12,262 bases of DNA from Saprospiraceae bacterium. Lineage in GTDB: Bacteria > Bacteroidota > Bacteroidia > Chitinophagales > Saprospiraceae. The DNA lies in contig JADKAA010000008.1 of NCBI GenBank assembly GCA_016715465.1, positions 1 to 12,262 on the forward strand, in the 5' to 3' direction. Positions 1 to 7,394 of this stretch are shown here, one piece after another (the first letter of the stretch is position 1; every line of letters begins with the position of its first letter). A program made the position numbers and the translations under genes. The notes under the pieces were generated by a model. It made no database searches, had not been told where the DNA came from, and worked only from the letters and a program-made list of their open reading frames with translations.

Positions 1-36
1 CGACTGAAATGATGACATCAAGACTGTAATGAGCTA

Positions 37-170
37 CTATCTTATGGAATTTGCAATATGCAAAAAATGCATAACACTTTGTGAGCCAGGCTTTTTCGAA
101 GTACAGCCTTGGTTTCGACTTCTTGTTTCAATGGGAGAAGCTCAATGGCAGCAGGTTTAATTTGACTCAT
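37..170 (-). pseudogene. Fic-family protein, N-terminal remnant
   Basis: A 42-codon reading frame starts at the ATG at 168-170 and stops at 42-44. Its first part, about residues 9-25 (LLPLKQEVETKAVLRK), resembles the N-terminus of Bacteroidota Fic/DOC proteins, where a short 'LPL..xxETKAVLKKL' segment precedes a helix and then an 'LKGIANSIPN'-like stretch. A one-base shift near 70-75 gives VMHFLHIANSIR, which fits that next segment, and is followed at once by two TAG stops at 37-39 and 34-36. Nothing Fic-like was seen beyond this, and the catalytic HPFxxGNGR motif would lie outside the window or is lost. Intact relatives transfer AMP or similar groups to target proteins. The call rests on a short match from memory, so a chance small ORF remains possible. 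Confidence 0.4.
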
Positions 171-182
171 TTCATCTCAATA

Positions 183-210
183 TAAGTCAAAAAACAACAA
201 TTTTGACTTA
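183..210. promoter_or_regulatory. Perfect 10-bp inverted repeat upstream of the Fic-like ORF
   Basis: TAAGTCAAAA at 183-192 is followed by an 8-nt spacer and its exact reverse complement TTTTGACTTA at 201-210. On the minus strand it ends 12 nt before the ATG of the Fic-like ORF, in the position of an operator or promoter element. AACAAC (193-198) and GTTGTT (212-217) form an overlapping second inverted repeat, so two alternative hairpins are possible. The symmetry is seen directly; the role as a binding site for an autoregulator is inferred. Confidence 0.55.
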
Positions 211-265
211 CGTTGTTAAAAAGCCCAAGCCTGCAAAAATGAACAGGAGGCAGCCAAACAGGCAA

Positions 266-294
266 TGCGTAGATTATAGCACTTATTCTACGCA
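266..294. repeat. 8-bp inverted repeat between S41 gene and Fic remnant
   Basis: TGCGTAGA at 266-273 and TCTACGCA at 287-294 are perfect reverse complements around a 13-nt spacer. The repeat lies about 70 nt downstream of the S41 stop codon on the minus strand. No clear T-run follows, so it is a weak terminator candidate at best. The rest of 211-366 shows no gene. Confidence 0.35.
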
Positions 295-366
295 CTTGTG
301 CCGAAGCTTATAATAGCTGGTACGCTGTGAGAGAAGTTAACCATCGTTGAAAAGTCATAAACCGGG

Positions 367-1665
367 TTATTGCACCTGCTTCACCGAATTGGTGTACCGG
401 CCGTCTGATTCTGTTTGAGTATGGGCAGGATCCAATATCCATTCTCCATCCACAAAAATTTGTACGCCAGTTTACCCAGCGGTGCTTCCGCCACGGCCAC
501 ACCCATTCATTTCCTTTTCTTAACATAGGGGTTTGTTCTGGGGCCCATCCATTAAAACTGCCGGCCACAAATACCTCTTTCGCATTTTCAAATCCCTTCA
601 GTGTAAACTGTACCTGTTTATAGACCGGTGCTTCTTTTGTATCGCCGTCAACGCCTCCTGCAATGATTTTTCTTTTCCGGCGTATTCGCCTGCTGCCATA
701 AATGCTGTACCGCCATCAGCTGTGCTTTGTGCAGGGCCTTCATGGCGCTGATCATGTATCCGGTGTTACACCCACTCCTTCCCAGTTGGTTTTGGTAATG
801 GGATTGATGGCGCAGCCATTCGGTACAAATACACCAAAATGATCATTGACCCGCATATCTCCGCCGGGATTGGCGCCGCCTTTTGTTTGTTCTCCCACGA
901 GGATGGCTCTTTTCAAATTCTTATAATCGTAAGCGATCTCTTCAGCACCGGAAAAAGTGCGGCCGCTGGTGAGTATATAAATAGTTTTATTGCCATACTT
1001 TTTCCCCGGCACCAGCCATAGCTCCAGTACTGCGTGGTATCACCGGTATTGCGGAAATAGAGATCATTCAGATGCGTAGGCCGGTCAAAAAAATAACCGC
1101 TGAAAAAGGGATGGCATCCGGATCCATGCTGCCGCCACATTCCCGCAGGTCAATGATCAGCGCATCGGTATTGATCACCGCCTGCACTGCCGCTGTAAGA
1201 CTGTCGGCACACACAATCCAGCGGGGCAAACATGGTGATGTTCAGGTAACCGATATTCCCTTCCAGGACGGATTTTTCTTTAATGCCGTAGTTGGCTCCC
1301 TTCAGCATTTGTTTGAACCCTTCTATTTCTTCCGGCGAAGGCCCGGCGCTGTTCTCCTGTTTCGGCAATACAGTGGGCGAATAGAATACCCGCAGGTGCA
1401 GGTCATGGGTGATGGCCTGCAGGTCACGGGTCAGTGCAGCGGCCAGCCGTTCTCCCTTTTGTATGGTATCATAAGCTCCCTTTTCCTGCAGGGTAAGCAC
1501 ATGTTGCTTTGCTTTCTCTGCAATGGTCGGGTACACATAATTATCGGTTACTGTTTGCAGCAGTTCCCGGATATGCTGCCACACTGTTTCTCTGGTCAGT
1601 TGTGCATGGGCCGTGCCGCCTGCACAGCAAAGGATAATTAGTAAACGAAAGAAGTTGTTGAGCAT
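367..1665 (-). pseudogene. Secreted S41-family peptidase with C-terminal CBM48 domain, frameshifted
   Basis: The start ATG is at 1663-1665 and opens a signal peptide (MLNNFFRLLIILCCAGGTAHA, cleavage likely before Gln). An S41 N-terminal helical region follows, then the protease core LIIDLRECGGSMDPDAIP, and YILTSGRTFSGAEE with the likely nucleophile Ser at 950-952. GVGVTPD closes the peptidase fold. The last ~75 codons read VFVAGSFNGWAP then VDGEWILDP and end in TNSVKQVQ at a TAA (367-369), a typical CBM48/AMPK glycogen-binding fold. Joining these parts needs about eight single-base shifts, near 1215 (extra base) and near 1105, 1018, 758, 719, 652, 500 and 456 (missing base); two of the latter lie in A/T runs of five. 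Once corrected, the conserved residues remain and no other stops are needed. It is either a very recent pseudogene or a gene damaged by sequence error. S41 enzymes cut near protein C-termini; the glycan-binding tail suggests anchoring to a polysaccharide. Confidence 0.72.
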
Positions 1666-1686
1666 GGTAATACTTTATTGATAGCA

Positions 1687-1716
1687 CAAGTTAGGGGCGG
1701 CTACCTGGTTGTACAA
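1687..1716 (-). promoter_or_regulatory. Candidate Bacteroidota promoter for the S41 gene
   Basis: On the minus strand TTG (1714-1716) is followed after 20 nt by TAACTTG (1687-1693). This resembles the Bacteroidota -33 TTG / -7 TAnnTTTG pattern with one T missing. It lies about 22 nt upstream of the S41 ATG, leaving a short leader. The remaining bases up to 1920 show no gene. Confidence 0.3.
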
Positions 1717-1920
1717 TCACATAAAGGGGTGGAAATATGGGGGATTGTTTTTGGGGTAGATATTGGGATCTCTGTTAATCTCCGCATTTTTTTCATTGAT
1801 TTCTTGGGTGGTGAAAGAAAAATTATTTAGCCAGCTTTAGTGCTACTATCATCGCCTGTTGTGTCACTCATTTCATCGTTCAGGAATTCTATTCTTCATA
1901 TTATATGATAGATTAACAGC

Positions 1921-4098
1921 CTAACCGATTGCCATTTTGGCCGAATCTTTCCAGAGATAAGGTGGCATTGGCTCACTTAACTCCCAAGTTATACTTATTG
2001 GCTTTGACCCGTAATGTTCCTTATAATTTGAAAGACCTAAAAAAACGTAACCCATTGTATTGCCAAATTCATCAGTGTTTCTTTCTCTGATAAAAAGTAA
2101 AATTAGCTTACTGTTTTTTTGATGGTCAATATAGGATTGACCTTTACCATCTTCAGGCTTTGCAGAATTTTGAGATTGCCAGTGAAACATTATATCACTA
2201 ACTGCATAATCATTATATAGCGTAGTCGGAGAATAATCTTCTTCCGATTTTTCTAATGTAACTAAAAGCAATTCTGTATTCTTACTTTCTAGGTTAACGA
2301 CGCCCTCTCTATTACTCGATTTCCTATCAAATTTATGGTCACCAAATGCTGCTAAAATTTGATCTCTTGTATATCGGCTATGAATTTGCAGAGGCTGTGA
2401 ATATGGTAGGTTAATTTTCCTTTCAAGAAAATCAATTTTGTCAATTAATATTCCCAGTACTTCAATTATTTCTTCATTTAAAATCATATTTTTTCCTATC
2501 GCTTTGATACTTTCTTCCAATGAAATAAATCCATCAGATGATTGCCAAATATCAAAATGAAGCATTAAACACATTGCTCGTTCTTCTTCACTCAATTTAT
2601 GTAAACTGATATTAAACTGCTTTTGGGCCAATGATATAACAAATTGAAAGTAAGAATTTGAACTACAAGAAAGCCATTTCTTGTTAATAGCCCTATATAT
2701 CTCATTCTCATTTATCTGTGGAAAATCCTCTATTTCTCCGCACAATACACACAATCTTTTCCAACCTCCTCTTTTATATATTAATTGTAACGGGATGTGG
2801 TAAAAATTTGAAAAGTTTTTTAGAGAAAGAGGTAAAGTAGTCTGGTGTTTAAAGTTTTTAATCTTCGTAAGTAGTTGATTCCTGTTCAACGAGGTTGCTC
2901 TACGAATGTTTTCCAAAATAAAAGTCTTCGCCTTTTTCTCTAAGACAATTGCACAACCTAAAGGCAAATGAGGAAAATCATCCTCGATTTCCTTTTGTAT
3001 TGGTGTTTTTGTCTTACCAACCAATGCTCTAAACTTTCCTTCAAAATCATATTCGGGTCGTGAATTACCAACAAAATCTAAAACGGTTAAACAATCTTTC
3101 CCTTCAGACAATCTCAACCCTCTGCCTAATTGTTGAAGAAAAACAGTTAAACTTTCTGTAGGTCTGAGAAATAAAACCGTATCAATATCTGGAATGTCAA
3201 TACCCTCATTAAAAATATCAACCACAAAAAGATAATTTATCTCTTTTTTTGAAAATCTTCTTCTTAATTCTTCCCTTAATTCATTTCTTGAGCTCACTAA
3301 ATAATCTGCTTTCAACCCAGCTAAACAAAATTTCTCAGCCATAAACTGAGCATGTTCCTGAGTTACGCAAAAACAAAGTGCTCTCACATCGTTTATATCC
3401 TTAAGATACTTATATAGGGTAGAAATAATTTCTCCTACTCGTTTATCATTTTGAGTATAGAGTTTTGTCAGCTCACTGGGTAAATACTTTCCGTTTTGCC
3501 AGGTAGTTTTTGATAAGTCAACACTGTCTGTAATTCCAAAATATTGAAAAGGGCATAGCCATTTTAAATTTAACGCTTCTGGCAATCTGATTTCAGCTGC
3601 TATTGTATCACAAAAGTCTTTTAGAATATCTTCTCCATCCATTCTTTCTGGTGTCGCTGTCAAACCTAAAAGAATTTTAGGTTTGAATCTAGTTAAGATT
3701 GGCCGATAGCTCGATGCTGCAATATGATGAACTTCATCAATTATTATAAAATCATAAAAGGACTCTGAGAGACGTAAAGAATTAATTTTGTTTTTCAATG
3801 TTTGAACAGAGGCAAAGACATAATCATATTTTTCAGGTTCAGAGCCATCAACCCATAACTCTCCAAAATTATTATCCCTTAAAATTCCTTGAAATGTTGC
3901 TTGTGCTTGTTGCAGTATTTCTTTACGATGGGCAACAAATAAAAGCCTTGCAGTTGGACTTTTCTTTTTAAAATTCTTATAGTCGAAACCGGAGATAACA
4001 GTTTTTCCTAACCCAGTAGCAGCTACAATTAAGTTTTTAAAACGATTATGTATTTCTCTTTCTGCTTCTAACTTTTCTAAAATTTCTTTTTGAAACAT
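1921..4098 (-). CDS. Superfamily II DEAD/DEAH helicase with C-terminal DUF3427-type domain
   Basis: A 725-residue ORF with all SF2 helicase motifs: Walker A ATGLGKT (27-33), motif Ia VAHRKE (55-60), Walker B DEVHH (121-125), motif III LTATPER (146-152), motif V DIFNEGIDIP (294-303) and motif VI QQLGRGLR (322-329). The C-terminal ~150 residues (YTRDQILAAFG, DYSPTTLYNDYA, FHWQSQ, FLGLSNY) match the DUF3427 tail as I know it. In the family this helicase normally follows a PLD nuclease in one chain of about 1,000-1,050 residues. Here the upstream neighbour encodes that nuclease, with 31 nt between its stop and this ATG. Reading this frame upstream of the ATG gives NNFAVYFDIEPK, the usual linker, so the true protein probably begins in the nuclease gene. 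The likely role is ATP-driven DNA translocation coupled to nuclease action; a defence or repair role is inferred. The gene is visibly AT-richer than its chromosomal neighbours. Confidence 0.88.
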   Translation of the reverse strand: MFQKEILEKLEAEREIHNRFKNLIVAATGLGKTVISGFDYKNFKKKSPTARLLFVAHRKEILQQAQATFQGILRDNNFGELWVDGSEPEKYDYVFASVQTLKNKINSLRLSESFYDFIIIDEVHHIAASSYRPILTRFKPKILLGLTATPERMDGEDILKDFCDTIAAEIRLPEALNLKWLCPFQYFGITDSVDLSKTTWQNGKYLPSELTKLYTQNDKRVGEIISTLYKYLKDINDVRALCFCVTQEHAQFMAEKFCLAGLKADYLVSSRNELREELRRRFSKKEINYLFVVDIFNEGIDIPDIDTVLFLRPTESLTVFLQQLGRGLRLSEGKDCLTVLDFVGNSRPEYDFEGKFRALVGKTKTPIQKEIEDDFPHLPLGCAIVLEKKAKTFILENIRRATSLNRNQLLTKIKNFKHQTTLPLSLKNFSNFYHIPLQLIYKRGGWKRLCVLCGEIEDFPQINENEIYRAINKKWLSCSSNSYFQFVISLAQKQFNISLHKLSEEERAMCLMLHFDIWQSSDGFISLEESIKAIGKNMILNEEIIEVLGILIDKIDFLERKINLPYSQPLQIHSRYTRDQILAAFGDHKFDRKSSNREGVVNLESKNTELLLVTLEKSEEDYSPTTLYNDYAVSDIMFHWQSQNSAKPEDGKGQSYIDHQKNSKLILLFIRERNTDEFGNTMGYVFLGLSNYKEHYGSKPISITWELSEPMPPYLWKDSAKMAIG

Positions 4099-4129
4099 TT
4101 TTGGCTCAATATCAAAGTAGACGGCGAAA

Positions 4130-5056
4130 TTATTTTTCAGTTGTCTTTTCTTTTCTTAGAGCTAATCTCAATTTTTCAGTGTGATGTGTTCTATCAAACA
4201 ATTCAAATTCTTTATCCTGCCAATAAGTCTCAAATGTTTTCTGGAATTTATCAATAATGTGCCCTACCTCCTTGGTTGTTACTTTAAGATTCCACTCTAG
4301 GCCGTTAGTTAATGCAGATCGAGAAATATTCGAAGAGCCAATATAACCAGTATGAAACCCTGTGTTCCTAAAAAACAAATAAGCTTTTGCATGCAATCTC
4401 TCGTTATCGGTATTATAAGAAACTTTAATTTCAGTATTCTTCAGTTCTGATAAATATTCAACCGCTTTTAAATCAGTCGCTCCCATGTAAGAGGTAGTAA
4501 TGACCTTTAATTGGCCTCCTTTTTCAGTAAACTCAAATAATTCTTTCTCAAATATTCTTATTCCTGTCCACTTAATAAATGAAACAAGAAATTTAATTTT
4601 ATCTGAAGAAAGAATTTCTTTTTTAATTTCACTTTCTAATGAAATACCTGCATTGTTACCAGTAAATAATTCACTATGAGATAGTCTTGTATAAGGCGTT
4701 ATTTCTTTTAGGTGTTTTTCAAAGTCTGAAAATGTAGCATCAACTTTTTTAAAAATTGCAGAAAGAATTTTCGCTTCAGTCGCAATTAGATCTTCTTCAA
4801 ACTCCTCATTATTCAACTCTGTCTTTAATAAATAAATAAGTTTATTTGAAAGTTCAATTTGCTTTTCAATACTATTGTCACCTGTAATTAGATTTAAAGA
4901 TAGCCTGATTACTTCTACCAAGTATTGTGATAGAATTTTTGCAGCTTCGCTTTTATCAATCGCTGTTTCCTTAATATAGTAAGTCTCTCTATCTAATTCT
5001 TTCAGTTTCGAAAATACCAGTTTATTTATAAGTTGTTCGTAGAGGCCTTCTTTCAT
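4130..5056 (-). CDS. PLD-like (HKD family) nuclease, N-terminal half of a PLD-helicase-DUF3427 protein
   Basis: A 308-residue ORF starting MKEGLYEQLINKL, the usual start of this family. Residues 1-120 form the N-terminal helical region. Residues ~145-285 form the PLD domain, with H222-x-K224 (LHAKAYLF) and GSSN (240-243), then NGLEWNLKVT. This is a single-HKD phospholipase-D fold, so an active site would need dimerisation. It ends TTEK-stop right after an A5 run (4133-4137). Removing one A restores the frame into the downstream helicase (TENNFAVYFDIEP), which suggests this is not a free-standing protein but a frameshifted or recoded half. The cassette may act on foreign or damaged DNA; this is inferred from domain content. 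No cognate methylase or other partner lies in the window. Confidence 0.85.
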   Translation of the reverse strand: MKEGLYEQLINKLVFSKLKELDRETYYIKETAIDKSEAAKILSQYLVEVIRLSLNLITGDNSIEKQIELSNKLIYLLKTELNNEEFEEDLIATEAKILSAIFKKVDATFSDFEKHLKEITPYTRLSHSELFTGNNAGISLESEIKKEILSSDKIKFLVSFIKWTGIRIFEKELFEFTEKGGQLKVITTSYMGATDLKAVEYLSELKNTEIKVSYNTDNERLHAKAYLFFRNTGFHTGYIGSSNISRSALTNGLEWNLKVTTKEVGHIIDKFQKTFETYWQDKEFELFDRTHHTEKLRLALRKEKTTEK

Positions 5057-5078
5057 ATACTACGTCATTGATTTATCT

Positions 5079-5108
5079 TAAAGATAGTAAAGTGGTAAAT
5101 CGAATCAA
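5079..5108 (-). promoter_or_regulatory. Promoter of the PLD-helicase cassette
   Basis: On the minus strand TTG (5106-5108), a 19-nt spacer and TATCTTTA (5079-5086) fit the Bacteroidota -33/-7 pattern TTG-N19-TAnnTTTG, with a final A for G. It lies 22 nt upstream of the nuclease ATG, so the leader would be very short. The -7 element overlaps a small palindrome, TATCTT-A-AAGATA at 5074-5086, that could be an operator. Confidence 0.45.
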
Positions 5109-5308
5109 TACATTCTACTTGAGAATTAACGCCCACCCAAAAACCATTGTCCTTCCAAACAATCGGTCAATCATTAACCTACAATCTTATCTTTCGTGTT
5201 TTTTCGGAGGGCCGCCATGTAAGAAATATAAGCAACTACTTCACAAAGAGAATTTGTTTCTTTTTTCTATCGTAGTAAACTTGTTGTTGAAACAAAAATT
5301 ATTATAAG

Positions 5309-5377
5309 ATTCGGGCTTGGTTCTCCAATAGATTCCGGGGTCAAGCCCGGAATGACATCTCGTTGGGCCGGGATGAC
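5309..5377. repeat. REP-like palindromic element, GTCATTCCGGG type
   Basis: ATTCCGGG (5332-5339), a 6-nt loop GTCAAG and CCCGGAAT (5346-5353) form a perfect 8-bp hairpin flanked by GAC. A related CCGGGATGAC box follows at 5368-5377 and an inverted partial copy, TCGGGCTTGG, precedes at 5311-5320. From memory, GTCATTCCGGGCTTGACC-type palindromes are dispersed intergenic repeats in several bacteria. It lies in the gap between serine dehydratase and the AT-rich cassette, on the side downstream of the dehydratase. The rest of 5109-5419 shows no convincing gene. Confidence 0.5.
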
Positions 5378-5419
5378 AACCGGTATAACAACTCCTGAAA
5401 GCCGAAGCACTGCCGGCAA

Positions 5420-6997
5420 CTAACAACTCTTAAAAAATGGCTGCGGCTGCTCTTCCAGCATCGCTTCAATTTTTTTGGCAGCAGGAGTAACAGATAGTCC
5501 GCCGAGGTTGGTACAGCGGAGTGTATGGTGTATCTGGTCGCCAACGGCTTTCATGGTTGCTATCACTTCATCCAGCGGTACCAGTTTTTCATAATCAGCC
5601 AGCGCCATATTAGCGCATGACACCGCATTGGTGGCCGCCATTACATTTCGTCCCAGGCAGGGCGCTTCTACCCGGTTGCCAATGGGATCGCAGATAATTC
5701 CCAGTGAGTTTTGCAAGGCCAGCGAAGCCGCAGCAATGGATTGTTCTACCGTGCCGCCTTTCATTTCCACCAGGGCAGCCGCAGCCATTCCACCACCCGA
5801 CCCGGTTTCTGCCATACAACCACCCACCTCTGCCGCAAATGTGGCATGCGCCGCAATGAAAACACCGATCAACCCGGCCGATAACATGGCTTTTACCAAC
5901 ACCTCTTCGCTTAGTCCCAATGAATGAGCAGTGCCAAACAAAGCTCCCGGCAATGCACCGCAACTACCGGCTGTTGGCGCCGCAACGATTACACCCATCG
6001 AACTTTTTACTTCCATCATGGCACTTACATACAATATGATGCGGTTATTGACATCACCCCCCATTAATATACCGGCATCCATTCTTTCTTTGAACTGTGG
6101 CGACTGTGCTCCTAATATCCGGTCAGTATACCTTGTTCCTTTTAACCCCGATTCAATGGCTTTACCCATGATATGAATGACTTGGCGCATTTTTTCCAAC
6201 ACTTCATTGGCAGTAATATTTCCACGGGCCTTTTCATAATCAACCGCCAGCTCCCAAAGAGCCTTGTTTTTGTCTTTATTATACTCCAGCATCTCCTGGC
6301 AGGTAATAAAAGGCACCTGCAGGTTTTTCCGGGCCATTACCGGTAATACGGGGTTCAATTGTTTAATAAATAACACTCCTTCCATTTGCTGCAGCTCTTT
6401 ATATAGTGCCGCCTCCAAAAAAGCCTGCGATTTGATCTCTATAAAACTAACAGCGCCTGTGTGCACTACAATCTCATCATAGACAACCGATGCTTGCAGG
6501 AATGGTACAATAGCGGCAGGCTTCTCACAATAAATGAGTGTTTCAAAATAATCTCCGGCCATGGAAACAGGCACATCATCAATGGCCGTCACTTCTATCA
6601 TGCCCCCGCCGGTGGAGATGGCCGTGAGTTTTCTTGTTTCTTTATTGTTTGATAAAGTTATTTTATACAGGTTGGGATGACTGTTGCCGATGTCTGTAAT
6701 ATTAATGGTAACATTTATGCCTGCTGTTACAATATGCTTATCCGATTCGGGCAGTCGTTCATCAAAGGCTTCCCACCCCAGGAACCCGCCGAACAAACCC
6801 ATATCCGATCCCTGGCTTTTATGCGTGGTTGCCAGTGAACCGTTGGGGTCAAATTCAATGAGAATGTCTTTTATATTTTCCTCCATCAAATCTCTGCACA
6901 ATCGGGCAATGCGCAGCGATGCGGCGCAATGCGAACTGGATGGCCCCCGCATCACCGGGCCGATCACATCATTGAATATGCTGGGGTAAGTGCTCAT
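5420..6997 (-). CDS. sdaA: L-serine dehydratase (ammonia-lyase), single-chain iron-sulfur type
   Basis: Converts L-serine to pyruvate and ammonia in the cytosol using a [4Fe-4S] cluster. I chose the ATG at 6995-6997 (MSTYPSIFNDVIGPVMRGPSSSH) because the family starts here; the frame stays open 19 codons further upstream to 7054 without similarity. The 525-residue chain has a beta domain (about 5-190) with GPSSSHC at 18-24, and an alpha domain (about 255-510). Candidate cluster ligands are Cys346 (AGSCGALPG), Cys436 (ICDPIGN) and Cys447 (APCLGRN). Glycine-rich AETGSGGGMAAAA is at 396-408. The last residue is Cys525. In the Legionella enzyme a C-terminal Cys reaches into the active site, so the same self-capping is likely here. 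The gene is intact and G+C-richer than the cassette downstream. No clear promoter was found; the upstream region runs into the transposon repeat field. Confidence 0.93.
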   Translation of the reverse strand: MSTYPSIFNDVIGPVMRGPSSSHCAASLRIARLCRDLMEENIKDILIEFDPNGSLATTHKSQGSDMGLFGGFLGWEAFDERLPESDKHIVTAGINVTINITDIGNSHPNLYKITLSNNKETRKLTAISTGGGMIEVTAIDDVPVSMAGDYFETLIYCEKPAAIVPFLQASVVYDEIVVHTGAVSFIEIKSQAFLEAALYKELQQMEGVLFIKQLNPVLPVMARKNLQVPFITCQEMLEYNKDKNKALWELAVDYEKARGNITANEVLEKMRQVIHIMGKAIESGLKGTRYTDRILGAQSPQFKERMDAGILMGGDVNNRIILYVSAMMEVKSSMGVIVAAPTAGSCGALPGALFGTAHSLGLSEEVLVKAMLSAGLIGVFIAAHATFAAEVGGCMAETGSGGGMAAAALVEMKGGTVEQSIAAASLALQNSLGIICDPIGNRVEAPCLGRNVMAATNAVSCANMALADYEKLVPLDEVIATMKAVGDQIHHTLRCTNLGGLSVTPAAKKIEAMLEEQPQPFFKSC

Positions 6998-7114
6998 GGT
7001 TTGTAAGAAACAATTATTTAAGATACAAATTATTTTTACCAGTGTATCGCCCATGTCCGGTTGGCTAAAAAAAACTAATTAATCCAACTGAAATTAATGA
7101 AACATCTGATACCC

Positions 7115-7310
7115 GGGACCGTTAACTTCCTTCATGATTTACCAGTTTTATATTCTGTAGTTATTTCTATAGTTTAATGATCATGATTGTATTAGTCCTG
7201 TATGTTTATCGTGTTGAAATGAGGCAATAACCACCAGGAACGGTTTGCTTCCAGTATGACCTGTGTTTTACACTCTGTAATTATTTTTATAGCTTAGTGA
7301 TGGTTGCATG
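7115..7310. repeat. Two degenerate direct repeats of about 65 nt left of the transposase
   Basis: GGGACCGTTAACTTCC at 7115-7130 matches GGAACGGTTTGCTTCC at 7237-7252. Each is followed after about 20 nt by similar AT-rich text: ATTCTGTAGTTATTTCTATAG near 7152-7172 and ACTCTGTAATTATTTTTATAG near 7272-7292. The period is about 122 nt. A third start, CAGGAACAGTTTGC, occurs at 7352-7365, about 117 nt on, and there joins the intact palindrome. These look like decayed copies of the unit flanking the transposase. Positions 6998-7114 hold only the dehydratase leader and nothing else recognised. Confidence 0.5.
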
Positions 7311-7311
7311 G

Positions 7312-7378
7312 GGTCCCGTAGGGACCATAGGTTGGTAACAGAAAAATAAAACAGGAACAGTTTGCCCCGTAGGGGCAA
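7312..7378 (-). repeat. Paired-palindrome unit, inverted copy on the left of the transposase
   Basis: Two perfect hairpins are present: GGTCCC-GTA-GGGACC at 7312-7326 and TTGCCCC-GTA-GGGGCAA at 7362-7378. GGTAAC lies between them at 7334-7339. Read on the minus strand the order is GCCCC hairpin, GTTACC box, GTCCC hairpin, the same as the three units right of the transposase. It is therefore one copy in opposite orientation, and the second hairpin sits directly before the transposase coding region. Confidence 0.7.
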
Positions 7379-7394
7379 CACAAAATCATTCACA

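Noticed and set aside
266..294. Inverted repeat as a rho-independent terminator of the S41 gene
   Set aside because: The stem is only 8 bp with a 13-nt loop, is not followed by a T-run on the minus strand and lies about 70 nt past the stop codon.
1072..1641. 189-residue plus-strand ORF
   Set aside because: It is antisense to the S41 peptidase, whose protein-level motifs are clear; the opposite frame reads as a shadow.
5068..5307. 79-residue plus-strand ORF in the gap between dehydratase and nuclease genes
   Set aside because: It lies over the candidate promoter, has no recognisable motif, is low in complexity at its end and has no supporting context.
6998..7054. Longer N-terminus for serine dehydratase
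   Set aside because: The 19 upstream codons are open but do not resemble the family, whose members begin close to the SIFNDVIGPVMRGPSSSH segment.
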